Positions 7,231 to 12,802 of a stretch of DNA of 12,802 nucleotides are shown here, one piece after another. Position 1 is the stretch's first letter, and the number at the start of each line of letters is the position of its first letter. The stretch is from the NCBI GenBank assembly GCA_009699615.1, contig WLNV01000024.1, forward strand, positions 1 through 12,802. Reading direction: 5' to 3'. This DNA comes from Actinomycetota bacterium. GTDB taxonomy: Bacteria > Actinomycetota > Thermoleophilia > Solirubrobacterales > Solirubrobacteraceae. Made by a program: the position numbers and the translations under genes. Below the pieces are notes generated by a model that saw nothing but the letters and a program-made list of their open reading frames with translations, made no database searches and was not told where the DNA came from.

Positions 7231-7815
7231 ATGACCGATAACGACCAGACAGAAGCTGAGGAGCTGCGCCGCGAGCCGCCTGAGCTCGACCCGGAGATGC
7301 TCGCCCGCCGCGAGGCTGCGCTCCGGCACGTGCGCAAGTTCGGCGACCCGGTCTTGAAGTCGCGGGCCGCTGAGGTTGAAACTTTCGACGACGGGTTGCG
7401 CGCCGAGGTCGAAAGGATGGGACTCCTAATGGAGGACGCCGTAGGAGTTGGGCTTGCTGCCAACCAGGTTGGGTTGCTGCGCCGTTTCTTCGTCTACCGG
7501 GTTGACGAGGACGGGCCGCTTGAGGCGCTAGTGAACCCTGTGATCGACTGGGAGTCGGATCAGGAGGAGACATTCGAGGAAGGCTGCCTCAGCCTCCCGC
7601 AGGTGGTTGTCGAAGTAACCCGGCCGGCCCAGATTCGCGTGTCGGCGCAGGATCGCTTCGGCGAGCCGATCGAGCTTGAGGTTGAAGGTCTGGAGGCCCG
7701 CGTGATTCAACATGAGCTCGACCACCTCAATGGCGTGCTGATTATCGATCGGACCACGCGCGGCCAGCGCCGTGAAGCTATGCGCACGCTTCGTGACCTC
7801 GAATCAGGCTTCTAG
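7231..7815 (+). CDS. def: Peptide deformylase
   Basis: Metalloenzyme that removes the N-formyl group from new polypeptides. All three deformylase motifs are present: motif 1 GVGLAANQ (72-79), motif 2 EGCLSLP with the metal-binding Cys119, and motif 3 QHELDH with His161 and the catalytic Glu. The core is preceded by about 30 acidic and charged residues, an extension also seen in other actinobacterial deformylases. The ATG gives 194 residues; an in-frame TTG at 7225 would add two residues and is favoured if the -10 at 7213 drives a leaderless transcript, so the start is uncertain by two codons. fmt, its functional partner, follows after 8 bp, and the def stop codon lies inside the fmt ribosome binding site. 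Confidence 0.95.
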   Translation: MTDNDQTEAEELRREPPELDPEMLARREAALRHVRKFGDPVLKSRAAEVETFDDGLRAEVERMGLLMEDAVGVGLAANQVGLLRRFFVYRVDEDGPLEALVNPVIDWESDQEETFEEGCLSLPQVVVEVTRPAQIRVSAQDRFGEPIELEVEGLEARVIQHELDHLNGVLIIDRTTRGQRREAMRTLRDLESGF

Positions 7816-7818
7816 GAG
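7814..7818 (+). promoter_or_regulatory. Ribosome binding site of fmt
   Basis: AGGAG lies 5 nt before the fmt ATG and overlaps the def stop codon TAG (7813-7815), so fmt is translated from the def mRNA. It is one of only two clear Shine-Dalgarno sequences in the window, which contrasts with the leaderless-looking starts. Confidence 0.7.
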
Positions 7819-7823
7819 TCTCC

Positions 7824-8645
7824 ATGCGCACCGTCTACCTCGGAACGGCGCCGTTCGCTGCAGGGCTGCTCCGCCGGCTCGCTGAAGCGGGAACGGTTCC
7901 CGAGCTCGTCATCACGCGACCTGACCGGCCCGCAGGGCGCGGCCGCAAGCTGACGGCACCGGCGGTCGCCGATGCCGCCCACGATCTTGGCATTCAGGTC
8001 GCTCAGCCGGAAGACGTCAACGACGATCAGGCACGCGAGCTGATCGCGGCCGCTGAACCGGACGCGCTTCTCGTCTGTGCCTACGGCGCGCTGATACGCG
8101 AGCCGTTGCTCTCAAGCTACGAGATCCTCAACGTCCACCCGTCGCTGCTGCCGCGCTGGCGCGGAGCAGCCCCGATCGAACGCGCGATCATCGCCGGGGA
8201 CTCCGAGAGCGGGGTTTCGATTATGCGCCTTGTCGAGGGCCTTGACTGCGGCCCGGTCTGCTCCGCGGCGCGTGAGCCGATCCTCGATTCGGACACCTTC
8301 GGTTCGCTCAGCGAGCGGCTCGAACAGCGAGGTGCTGAACTGCTCGTTGCGGCGCTGGAGAGCCCTTCTCCGTTCGTCGAGCAGGACGAGGCGGGGGTGA
8401 CGTACGCCGAAAAGATCACGGCTGCGGACCGGATCCTCGACCCGCAGCTAACTGCGTCCGAGCAGGATCGCGTTGTCCGCGCTCTCTCGCCCCACATCGG
8501 CGCGAGGGTCGAGCTGGACGATGGAAAGATGCTCGGCGTTCGCAGCGCCCATCTCGACGACGGGCGGCTGATCTATGACGAGGTGGTGCCGCCAGGCGCT
8601 CGCGCGATGAGCTGGGAAGAGTTCCAGCGCGGCCGTGGCGAATGA
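7824..8645 (+). CDS. fmt: Methionyl-tRNA formyltransferase
   Basis: Transfers a formyl group from 10-formyltetrahydrofolate to initiator Met-tRNA before translation starts. The N-terminal Rossmann domain has RPDRPAGRGRKL (the tRNA-acceptor loop region), LNVHPSLLPRWRGAAP with the catalytic pair Asn103/His105, and GLDCG with the catalytic Asp141. VTYAEKI marks the end of this domain. At 273 residues it is about 40 shorter than the usual 310-315. The shortage falls in the C-terminal OB-fold, where the segment between GARVELDDG and the terminal PPGARAMSWEEF is compressed. The reading frame shows no sign of frameshift, so this is probably a compact natural form. The start is set by AGGAG five bases upstream. 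Confidence 0.94.
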   Translation: MRTVYLGTAPFAAGLLRRLAEAGTVPELVITRPDRPAGRGRKLTAPAVADAAHDLGIQVAQPEDVNDDQARELIAAAEPDALLVCAYGALIREPLLSSYEILNVHPSLLPRWRGAAPIERAIIAGDSESGVSIMRLVEGLDCGPVCSAAREPILDSDTFGSLSERLEQRGAELLVAALESPSPFVEQDEAGVTYAEKITAADRILDPQLTASEQDRVVRALSPHIGARVELDDGKMLGVRSAHLDDGRLIYDEVVPPGARAMSWEEFQRGRGE

Positions 8646-8675
8646 CGCATCCCGTTATTCCGGGGCGCGGCGTTC

Positions 8676-8681
8676 TATTGT
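8676..8681 (+). promoter_or_regulatory. -10 element for leaderless zinc-ribbon gene
   Basis: TATTGT is followed by 7 nt (CAGCGCA) and the ATG at 8689. It sits in the 43 bp gap after fmt, and there is no Shine-Dalgarno sequence. A promoter here would transcribe the zinc-ribbon gene and rpe separately from fmt. Confidence 0.45.
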
Positions 8682-8688
8682 CAGCGCA

Positions 8689-8910
8689 ATGGCCGAACCG
8701 TCGCTCGGATTGGAGTGCCCTGGGTGCCATGAACCGTGGCTGCGTCCGACGACCGTTCCCGGTCGCTATCGCTGCGTCTACTGCCTCCATCGCTACGAGC
8801 TGCGTTCCGTCTGTCCTGGCTGCGGCGAGCATCAGACAATCGTGCGGATGTCCAGCACCGCGACGACCGAGTGCTCGCACTGCGGAACATCAATGCTGGT
8901 GGAGGTTTGA
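8689..8910 (+). CDS. Small protein with two zinc ribbons (four CxxC motifs)
   Basis: A 73-residue cytoplasmic protein with eight cysteines in four CxxC pairs at 10/13, 29/32, 42/45 and 62/65, enough for two zinc sites. The first two pairs and the last two pairs probably each form a ribbon. The spacing, with CPGC near the N-terminus and CPGCG in the middle, resembles the small E. coli protein YfgJ (DUF1407) as I remember it; I did not run a comparison. The function is unknown. The start at 8689 is preferred over an in-frame start at 8635, which would overlap the end of fmt and add unrelated residues. Its last codons contain the GGAGG of rpe, so the two genes are probably co-expressed. It lies where rsmB often sits between fmt and rpe. 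Confidence 0.8.
   Translation: MAEPSLGLECPGCHEPWLRPTTVPGRYRCVYCLHRYELRSVCPGCGEHQTIVRMSSTATTECSHCGTSMLVEV
8901..8905 (+). promoter_or_regulatory. Ribosome binding site of rpe
   Basis: GGAGG followed by 7 nt and the ATG at 8913 is a near-ideal Shine-Dalgarno site. It fixes the rpe start and excludes upstream in-frame starts such as 8736, which would run through the zinc-ribbon gene in another frame. Confidence 0.8.
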
Positions 8911-8912
8911 CA

Positions 8913-9563
8913 ATGAACGTTGAGATCGCACCCTCAATACTCGCCGCTGACTTCGGTGCGCTACGCGACCAGGTGAAGCTCGTCGAAGATGCTGGCGCGG
9001 CAATCATCCACGTCGACGTGATGGACGGGCAGTTCGTGCCGCCGCTTTCTATGGGGCCTCAGGTCTGCGAGGCGCTGAGGGATATGGGACTCCATCTTGA
9101 AGTCCACCTGATGGTCGATCGGCCGGAAACTCTTCAAGTCGAATCCTTCGCAAAAGCGGGCGCCGGAACGATCATCATCCACGCCGAGGCGACACCAGCC
9201 GTCGACTATGCGCTTGAGCTGATTCGCTCGCACGGATGCCACGCCGGGCTCGCCGTGAACCCGGCGACGCCGCTGGCAATCTACGAAGAGGTCCAGCCTG
9301 ACGTCGCGCTCTGCATGTCGGTCAACCCGGGGTGGGGAGGGCAAAGCTTCATCGCAAGTTCGATCGAGAAGATCACCCGCCTGAGGGCGATCGTCGGCGA
9401 CGACGTCATCATCGAGGTCGATGGGGGAGTAGACGCCAAGACAGCAGGACTCTGCGTCGCGGCCGGCGCCACGCGGCTTGTCGCAGGTTCAGCGATCTTC
9501 GGTCAGGATGATCCCGCCCGAGCCTTCAATGACATCCTCGACGCTGCGACGAGCCGGAACTAG
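8913..9563 (+). CDS. rpe: Ribulose-phosphate 3-epimerase
   Basis: Interconverts ribulose-5-phosphate and xylulose-5-phosphate in the pentose phosphate pathway. It is a TIM barrel of 216 residues, a normal length. Visible active-site elements are Ser8 in APSILAADF, His33 and Asp35 in HVDVMDGQFVPP, His65 in VHLMVD, NPATP (116-120), MSVNPGWGGQSF (135-146), and Asp170 in EVDGGV; Asp35 and Asp170 are the expected acid/base pair and His33/His65 the expected metal ligands. The start is fixed by GGAGG upstream. The last 25 codons overlap, tail to tail, the end of the minus-strand flippase gene. Confidence 0.96.
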   Translation: MNVEIAPSILAADFGALRDQVKLVEDAGAAIIHVDVMDGQFVPPLSMGPQVCEALRDMGLHLEVHLMVDRPETLQVESFAKAGAGTIIIHAEATPAVDYALELIRSHGCHAGLAVNPATPLAIYEEVQPDVALCMSVNPGWGGQSFIASSIEKITRLRAIVGDDVIIEVDGGVDAKTAGLCVAAGATRLVAGSAIFGQDDPARAFNDILDAATSRN

Positions 9564-10862
9564 CTCAGCGTCAGCCAGCGGCGGCTGTCGATAAAGGACG
9601 TACAGCAGCGCGCAGAGAATCGCCGTTGCTGTCGGATATCCAAGCTCTGCACGGAGCAGAGCCGAAGAGATCAGCGGCACGAACATCCAGCCGACGAATC
9701 CAAGAGCGACCAGCATCCAAATGATGCTCGCCGCTCTTGCTCGACCACGGGCAAGCGCCGCTTGGTTGAGCGTGCCGGCTGCAAGGTGGAAGCCCATCCC
9801 GACCGCGACGGCGGCCAGTCCCCAACGGCCGAAGATCGTGTCGTCTCCGAAGAAGAGCTGCATCAGGCTTGGTCCAATCAGCAACATCAGCAGCGCTGAG
9901 AACCCGGCGAAGACGGCTATCGCTCGGACCGTGATCTTGATCGCATGAGAGAACTCTTCACCGCCCTCGGTCGCCTCAAGGCCCGTCAGATGCGGCAGGA
10001 GCGTGGTCTGAATCGACTGGAAGAGCTGCAGTGGTGCGCGTGTGATCAGCAGCACGCTGAAGACGGCGCCCGCTGTCGCCGCTCCGGCGACGGAGTCGGC
10101 TACGAGCACGCCAGCGTTGAGCAGCGTTTGCTCACCGAGCTGAATCACGGCGACGGATCCGGCAAACCCAACGCCGGTGCCAACGACCGAGCTGACCTCG
10201 ACGACCGGCGCATCACGGTCGAGTCGGCTATGGCGCGCGATCGCCCACGGTACGACCACAAGTGATGCAAGCGGTGCGGCGAAGATTCCTAAAGCAATCG
10301 CATCCTGCCCGCTCGTAATCCCAACCAAGACTGCGAGAGGAAAGCAGACCCTTGCGCTGGACTCGAACAGCATCAGGCCGCCGTAAAGGACGAACCACTG
10401 GTGACCGGCGAAGTAGCCCCGCGCGAAGTAGCTCGCCGCGTAGGCCAGTGTCGCGCCGACGAAGATCAGGTAGAGCGATTCCGAACCGCCGAATAGCTCC
10501 TCGATCTCTGGTTTCAGAACGATCGCGACGACCAGGAATGCGAGGGCGAACCCAAGTTGAATCAGCATCGGGCCGCGCAGCGGATGGTTCCCGTGGGCGC
10601 CCCGCGCACGGCGGTCGGCGATAGTCCGCGACAGCAGCTGCTCGATCGGCCGGTAGATCACCGAGATGACGATGAAGAGGGCGGCCCAGAGGACGCTCAG
10701 CTGCCCGTAGGCGGTCGCCGAGAGGAGGTGAGAGGAGAGCGAGAAGTAGACGAACGTAAGTAGCCCGGTCGCGCCGACCCCGACGGCCAGAACACGCGCC
10801 CCGCTCACGTAGCCGCCCTGACCCGGCGTCACTTCATCCGTCTTGACCGTTCTTTCAGTCAC
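9489..10862 (-). CDS. Polysaccharide flippase-like multi-span membrane protein (Wzx/MATE superfamily)
   Basis: An integral membrane protein of 457 residues with about twelve hydrophobic segments after a short charged N-terminus, ending in a polar tail of about 30 residues. The overall pattern (YGQLSVLWAALF, ARGYFAGHQWFVLYGG, RAPLQLFQSIQTTLLPHLTGLE, ALARGRARAA) is that of the polysaccharide-export branch of the MOP flippases, which move lipid-linked glycans across the membrane. The substrate cannot be told. The GTG start at 10862 overlaps the methyltransferase stop by 8 bp (GTGACTGA). An upstream start at 11006 would run 145 bp further into the methyltransferase gene and is rejected. The final 25 codons lie opposite the end of rpe. 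It is last in the glycosyltransferase-methyltransferase-flippase operon. Confidence 0.82.
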   Translation of the reverse strand: MTERTVKTDEVTPGQGGYVSGARVLAVGVGATGLLTFVYFSLSSHLLSATAYGQLSVLWAALFIVISVIYRPIEQLLSRTIADRRARGAHGNHPLRGPMLIQLGFALAFLVVAIVLKPEIEELFGGSESLYLIFVGATLAYAASYFARGYFAGHQWFVLYGGLMLFESSARVCFPLAVLVGITSGQDAIALGIFAAPLASLVVVPWAIARHSRLDRDAPVVEVSSVVGTGVGFAGSVAVIQLGEQTLLNAGVLVADSVAGAATAGAVFSVLLITRAPLQLFQSIQTTLLPHLTGLEATEGGEEFSHAIKITVRAIAVFAGFSALLMLLIGPSLMQLFFGDDTIFGRWGLAAVAVGMGFHLAAGTLNQAALARGRARAASIIWMLVALGFVGWMFVPLISSALLRAELGYPTATAILCALLYVLYRQPPLADAELVPARRSVEDVIEGSGGIILTEDR

Positions 10863-11490
10863 GGAGACGTACCACCGCCATTGTCCAAGGGAACGGATGC
10901 CGCAGCTCAACGATCTCCCCGTAGCGCGAGAGCAACTCGCGGAACGAGCGACTCGACCAGTGATTGAGGTGTCCGGGGGTGTTGCCGAAGTCGCTCCAGT
11001 ATGCACCGCGGACGAGGTTCGTCAGCTGCCAAAGCGGCTCGCGGGGGACCGAAACGAGCAGCCAGCGCTTGGCGCAGCGCGACATCTCGGAGAGCACCAT
11101 CTCCGGGTTATCGACGTGCTCGAGCACTTCGATCGCCGTAGCGGTATCAAACTCGTTGTCGGCAAACTCGAGCCGCTCGCCCTTCATCACTCGGTACTCG
11201 AGGTTCGGAGCGTGGCGTTTCGCCCAGTGCGCGTGCAACAGCGGATCGTCAAGGTCGGTTCCGACAATCCGGCCACCGGTTCCAAGCCGACCGGCCCAGT
11301 CATGGGTCAGTACGCCCTCGCCGCAGCCGATGTCAAGAATCGAGGTTGGCGCGATCGTCGCGTAGCAGGCATCAAGGTCGCGATGGAAGCTCGCCATCAA
11401 GCGGCGGACTATCGGGTTCTTCGATCCGTACTTGTCGTAGGTGTTGCCGGTGACGGTTCCTTCGCTGTCGACCGTGACGCGCGGCTTCAC
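10855..11490 (-). CDS. Class I SAM-dependent methyltransferase
   Basis: A 211-residue soluble protein of the Methyltransf_11/UbiE-like type. Motif I is ILDIGCGEG (51-59). The acidic loop is GTDLDD (77-82), and the post-motif stretch ATAIEVLEHVDNP (118-129) is typical of this class. The region VSVPREPLWQL and the segment GHLNHWSSRSFRELL resemble methyltransferases found in surface-glycan clusters. The acceptor is unknown; a sugar, polyprenyl-linked glycan or lipid is plausible from the neighbours. The GTG start at 11490 overlaps the glycosyltransferase stop (GTGA, 11487-11490), and its own stop overlaps the flippase start, so the three are translationally coupled. Confidence 0.85.
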   Translation of the reverse strand: MKPRVTVDSEGTVTGNTYDKYGSKNPIVRRLMASFHRDLDACYATIAPTSILDIGCGEGVLTHDWAGRLGTGGRIVGTDLDDPLLHAHWAKRHAPNLEYRVMKGERLEFADNEFDTATAIEVLEHVDNPEMVLSEMSRCAKRWLLVSVPREPLWQLTNLVRGAYWSDFGNTPGHLNHWSSRSFRELLSRYGEIVELRHPFPWTMAVVRLRD

Positions 11491-12554
11491 CGCGGAATCG
11501 CCTCGTGCTCGCCCTCTCCCAGCTCCTCGCTGGGAGGAGGCGCCGAGTGCGCGCCCGTGGTTGGCGCCTGGCCTGTGGGCCTCGCGCCCGGTTCGTAGTG
11601 CGATGGTGGGACGCCAAGTTCCAGCTCGACGCGGCGCACTCGCTCAAAGATCCGCTGGCTCATGATCCGCTGCGCGTGCATCAGGTCGCCAATGACGGCC
11701 AATGCTCCCATCACGACGGCTGCGTTGAACAGCACGGTGCCAAAGATCAGCGACTGAACGTGGCCGGCTCCGTCCCCTTCAACCCAATTAATGAAGAAGA
11801 GCGTGAACGGGATCAGCGCTCCCACTCCCAGCACGACTGCCGCTGTGAAGAAGACCCGCATCGGCTCGTATTGGGCGTAGATGCGGAAGATCGAGATGCC
11901 ATTGCGGCGAACATAGGACCAGGTCGATGGGAAGAGTCGCGACTCGCGTGTCTTCGGGTTCGTCCGAATCGGTACGTCTTCGACTGCGACGAGCAGCTTG
12001 CCGGCCTGGATGATCGTCTCAAGCGTGTACGTGAAGCGTGAGACGACGGCCATCTGCAACGCCGCTTCGCGGTTGTATGCGCGGAATCCTGAGGTCGTGT
12101 CTGGCACGTCGGTTTCGGAGGCTTGCCGGACAACCCACGAGCCGAGTTTCTGCAGGCGCTTCTTCAGCGGCGAGAACTCCGAGATCGTGTCGGTCTGACG
12201 GTCGCCGACGACCATGTCTGCCCGTCCGCCGACGATTGGTTCGACCAGCTTTGGGATGTCGGCGCCGAAATATTGGTTGTCTGCGTCGGTGTTGACGATC
12301 ACGTCGGCGCCGAGTTTGAGACAGGCATCGAGGCCGGCTTGGAAGCCTGCCGCAAGGCCGCGGTTGTTGGTTAGCCGAACGATGTGATCAACGCCGTTTG
12401 CTCGTGCGACGTCGATCGTTGAATCGGTCGAGCCGTCGTCGATGATCAGCCACTCGACGTCGGTTATGCCGTCAACCTCACGCGGAAGGTCGGCGAGCGT
12501 CTCGGGAAGGGTCGCCTCTTCGTTGAGGCAGGGAATCTGAATGATCAGCTTCAT
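11487..12554 (-). CDS. Family 2 glycosyltransferase with two C-terminal membrane helices
   Basis: A GT-A fold glycosyltransferase of the dolichol-phosphate-mannose synthase/undecaprenyl-phosphate sugar transferase type. It starts with IPCLNEE (7-13), then IIDDGSTD (37-44, nucleotide binding), NNRGLAAGFQAGLDACL, and NTDADNQY (88-95) with the metal-binding DxD Asp90/Asp92. TSGFRAYNREAA and a basic PKTRESRLF stretch follow. Two hydrophobic helices (about 233-257 and 268-294) anchor it in the membrane. The last 45 residues are a Pro/Gly/Glu-rich, probably disordered tail. It probably transfers a sugar to a polyprenyl-phosphate carrier, but donor and acceptor are not determinable. It is the first gene of a three-gene minus-strand operon and divergent from the membrane protein at the right edge. 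Confidence 0.88.
   Translation of the reverse strand: MKLIIQIPCLNEEATLPETLADLPREVDGITDVEWLIIDDGSTDSTIDVARANGVDHIVRLTNNRGLAAGFQAGLDACLKLGADVIVNTDADNQYFGADIPKLVEPIVGGRADMVVGDRQTDTISEFSPLKKRLQKLGSWVVRQASETDVPDTTSGFRAYNREAALQMAVVSRFTYTLETIIQAGKLLVAVEDVPIRTNPKTRESRLFPSTWSYVRRNGISIFRIYAQYEPMRVFFTAAVVLGVGALIPFTLFFINWVEGDGAGHVQSLIFGTVLFNAAVVMGALAVIGDLMHAQRIMSQRIFERVRRVELELGVPPSHYEPGARPTGQAPTTGAHSAPPPSEELGEGEHEAIPR
11516..11536. repeat. 8 bp inverted repeat inside the glycosyltransferase tail codons
   Basis: CTCCCAGC and GCTGGGAG are perfect reverse complements with a 5 nt loop (TCCTC). The hairpin lies 26 bp before the methyltransferase start, within codons for the disordered tail. It has no following U-run, so it is not an intrinsic terminator; it might affect translation or mRNA decay between the two genes, or have no role. 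Confidence 0.35.
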
Positions 12555-12563
12555 CGACGCCTA

Positions 12564-12569
12564 ATCGTA
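12564..12569 (-). promoter_or_regulatory. Possible -10 element of the glycan operon
   Basis: On the minus strand TACGAT is followed by 9 nt and then the glycosyltransferase ATG (12554). Initiation 6-7 nt downstream would leave a 2-3 nt leader. No Shine-Dalgarno sequence is present before the ATG. One end of the inverted repeat at 12569-12583 touches this hexamer. Confidence 0.35.
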
Positions 12570-12583
12570 CGGGTCGCACCCGT
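12569..12583. repeat. Operator-like dyad ACGGGT-CGC-ACCCGT
   Basis: A perfect 6 bp inverted repeat with a 3 bp spacer sits directly upstream of, and one base into, the proposed -10 of the glycosyltransferase operon. A repressor bound here would block RNA polymerase. No regulator gene is in the window, and short GC-rich dyads occur by chance, so the role is inferred from position only. Confidence 0.35.
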
Positions 12584-12685
12584 TTCGGGCTGAAAGGGGG
12601 CGACCAGCGAGCGCTGCCTGTCAGGCGGCGGCGTAGTATCCATCCCGATCGTAGGCTGTCCGGCTGCGGTCAACCATTGACTCTC

Positions 12686-12802
12686 GTGTCCACTGCTCCT
12701 TCTCCGCCTTCGCTGCAAGCCCGCATTGCCTCGCTGCCGTGGCCGGCAATCCTGCTCGTAGCGCTGGCCGCGATAGTCGCGGCGGGGACGATCGTCTTCC
12801 CG
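12686..12802 (+). CDS. N-terminus of a membrane protein, possibly a glycosyltransferase (partial)
   Basis: An open frame from GTG 12686 runs off the right edge, giving 39 residues. They are a polar, Pro-rich start (MSTAPSPPSLQAR) and then one hydrophobic helix, WPAILLVALAAIVAAGTIVF. This looks like the first membrane span of a multi-span protein. The ending resembles the N-terminus of polyprenol-phosphate-dependent (GT39/ArnT/mannosyltransferase-like) enzymes of related actinobacteria as I recall them, which would match the neighbouring glycosyltransferase, but the fragment is too short to be sure. An in-frame TTG at 12677 is an alternative start. No Shine-Dalgarno sequence is visible. Confidence 0.55.
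   Translation, partial: MSTAPSPPSLQARIASLPWPAILLVALAAIVAAGTIVFP

Larger units (their letters stand above)
12555..12685. other. Divergent intergenic region between the two envelope genes
   Basis: This 131 bp gap is the largest non-coding stretch in the window. It separates the minus-strand glycosyltransferase from the plus-strand membrane protein. It holds the TACGAT hexamer and ACGGGT dyad for the left gene. For the right gene there are -10-like TAGTAT (12634-12639) and TAGGCT (12652-12657), neither well placed for a leaderless start. No ribosome binding site or terminator was recognised. Confidence 0.5.

Noticed and set aside
6968..7573. 201-codon open frame on the minus strand spanning the ends of priA and def
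   Set aside because: Its translation is Arg/Pro/Ala-rich low-complexity sequence typical of antisense frames, and both sense genes are intact.
8736..8912. Upstream extension of rpe by 59 codons
   Set aside because: It overlaps the zinc-ribbon gene in another frame, while a strong GGAGG precedes the ATG at 8913 and the protein from there matches the family exactly.
10863..11006. Upstream start for the flippase, 48 codons longer
   Set aside because: The extra residues are Ser/Arg-rich and antisense-free but lie in the methyltransferase coding region; the GTG at 10862 gives an 8 bp overlap like the other junctions.
10843..11598. 251-codon open frame on the plus strand across the methyltransferase gene
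   Set aside because: It is antisense to a methyltransferase with clear SAM-binding motifs and crosses two gene junctions; the protein shows no recognisable domain.
1..12802. CRISPR arrays, tRNA or rRNA genes, insertion sequences, prophage or defence genes
   Set aside because: No regularly spaced repeats, tRNA-like cloverleaf with a CCA end, rRNA segments, transposase motifs or terminal inverted repeats were recognised by eye, and coding sequence fills nearly the whole window.

Overview
The window is GC-rich (about 60-65% by eye, not counted) and almost fully coding. It uses GTG starts beside ATG, has many 1-8 bp start/stop overlaps, and several genes begin directly after a -10-like hexamer, as leaderless genes do. 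Together with the protein sequences and the gene order (aroA-cmk-der, metK, priA-def-fmt-rpe) this suggests a high-GC actinobacterium, most plausibly of the Thermoleophilia/Solirubrobacterales type. That placement is an inference from recall; no search was run. No rRNA, tRNA, CRISPR array, insertion sequence, integrase or phage gene was seen.

Left part (1-4590, all +): the last codons of an unidentified upstream gene, then aroA (EPSP synthase, shikimate pathway), cmk (CMP kinase) and der (ribosome-assembly GTPase) as a tight, translationally coupled run, followed by metK (S-adenosylmethionine synthetase). metK meets a convergent small membrane protein with a bacterial PH (bPH2, formerly DUF304) domain, with only 2 bp between the stops.

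Middle (5088-9563): a 72 bp divergent promoter region carries a perfect 11 bp inverted repeat between two -10-like elements. It separates the PH gene (-) from priA (replication-restart helicase), def (peptide deformylase), fmt (Met-tRNA formyltransferase), a 73-residue four-CxxC zinc-ribbon protein and rpe (ribulose-phosphate 3-epimerase), all +. def and fmt are functional partners: fmt adds the formyl group to initiator Met-tRNA and def removes it from new proteins. The zinc-ribbon gene sits where rsmB is found in many bacterial priA-def-fmt-rsmB-rpe clusters.

Right part (9489-12802): three overlapping minus-strand genes, in transcription order a family 2 glycosyltransferase, a class I SAM methyltransferase and a Wzx/MATE-like multi-span flippase. 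They look like a module that makes or exports a lipid-linked surface glycan. The flippase gene runs 75 bp into the 3' end of rpe, tail to tail. Divergent from the glycosyltransferase, at the right edge, is the start of a membrane protein, possibly another glycosyltransferase.

I see no clear evidence of an undescribed defence or mobile system. The points most worth a second look are the recurring leaderless-promoter pattern, the symmetric divergent promoter, the zinc-ribbon protein in the translation cluster, the overlapping gene ends, the shortened Fmt C-terminus and the operator-like dyad before the glycan genes.
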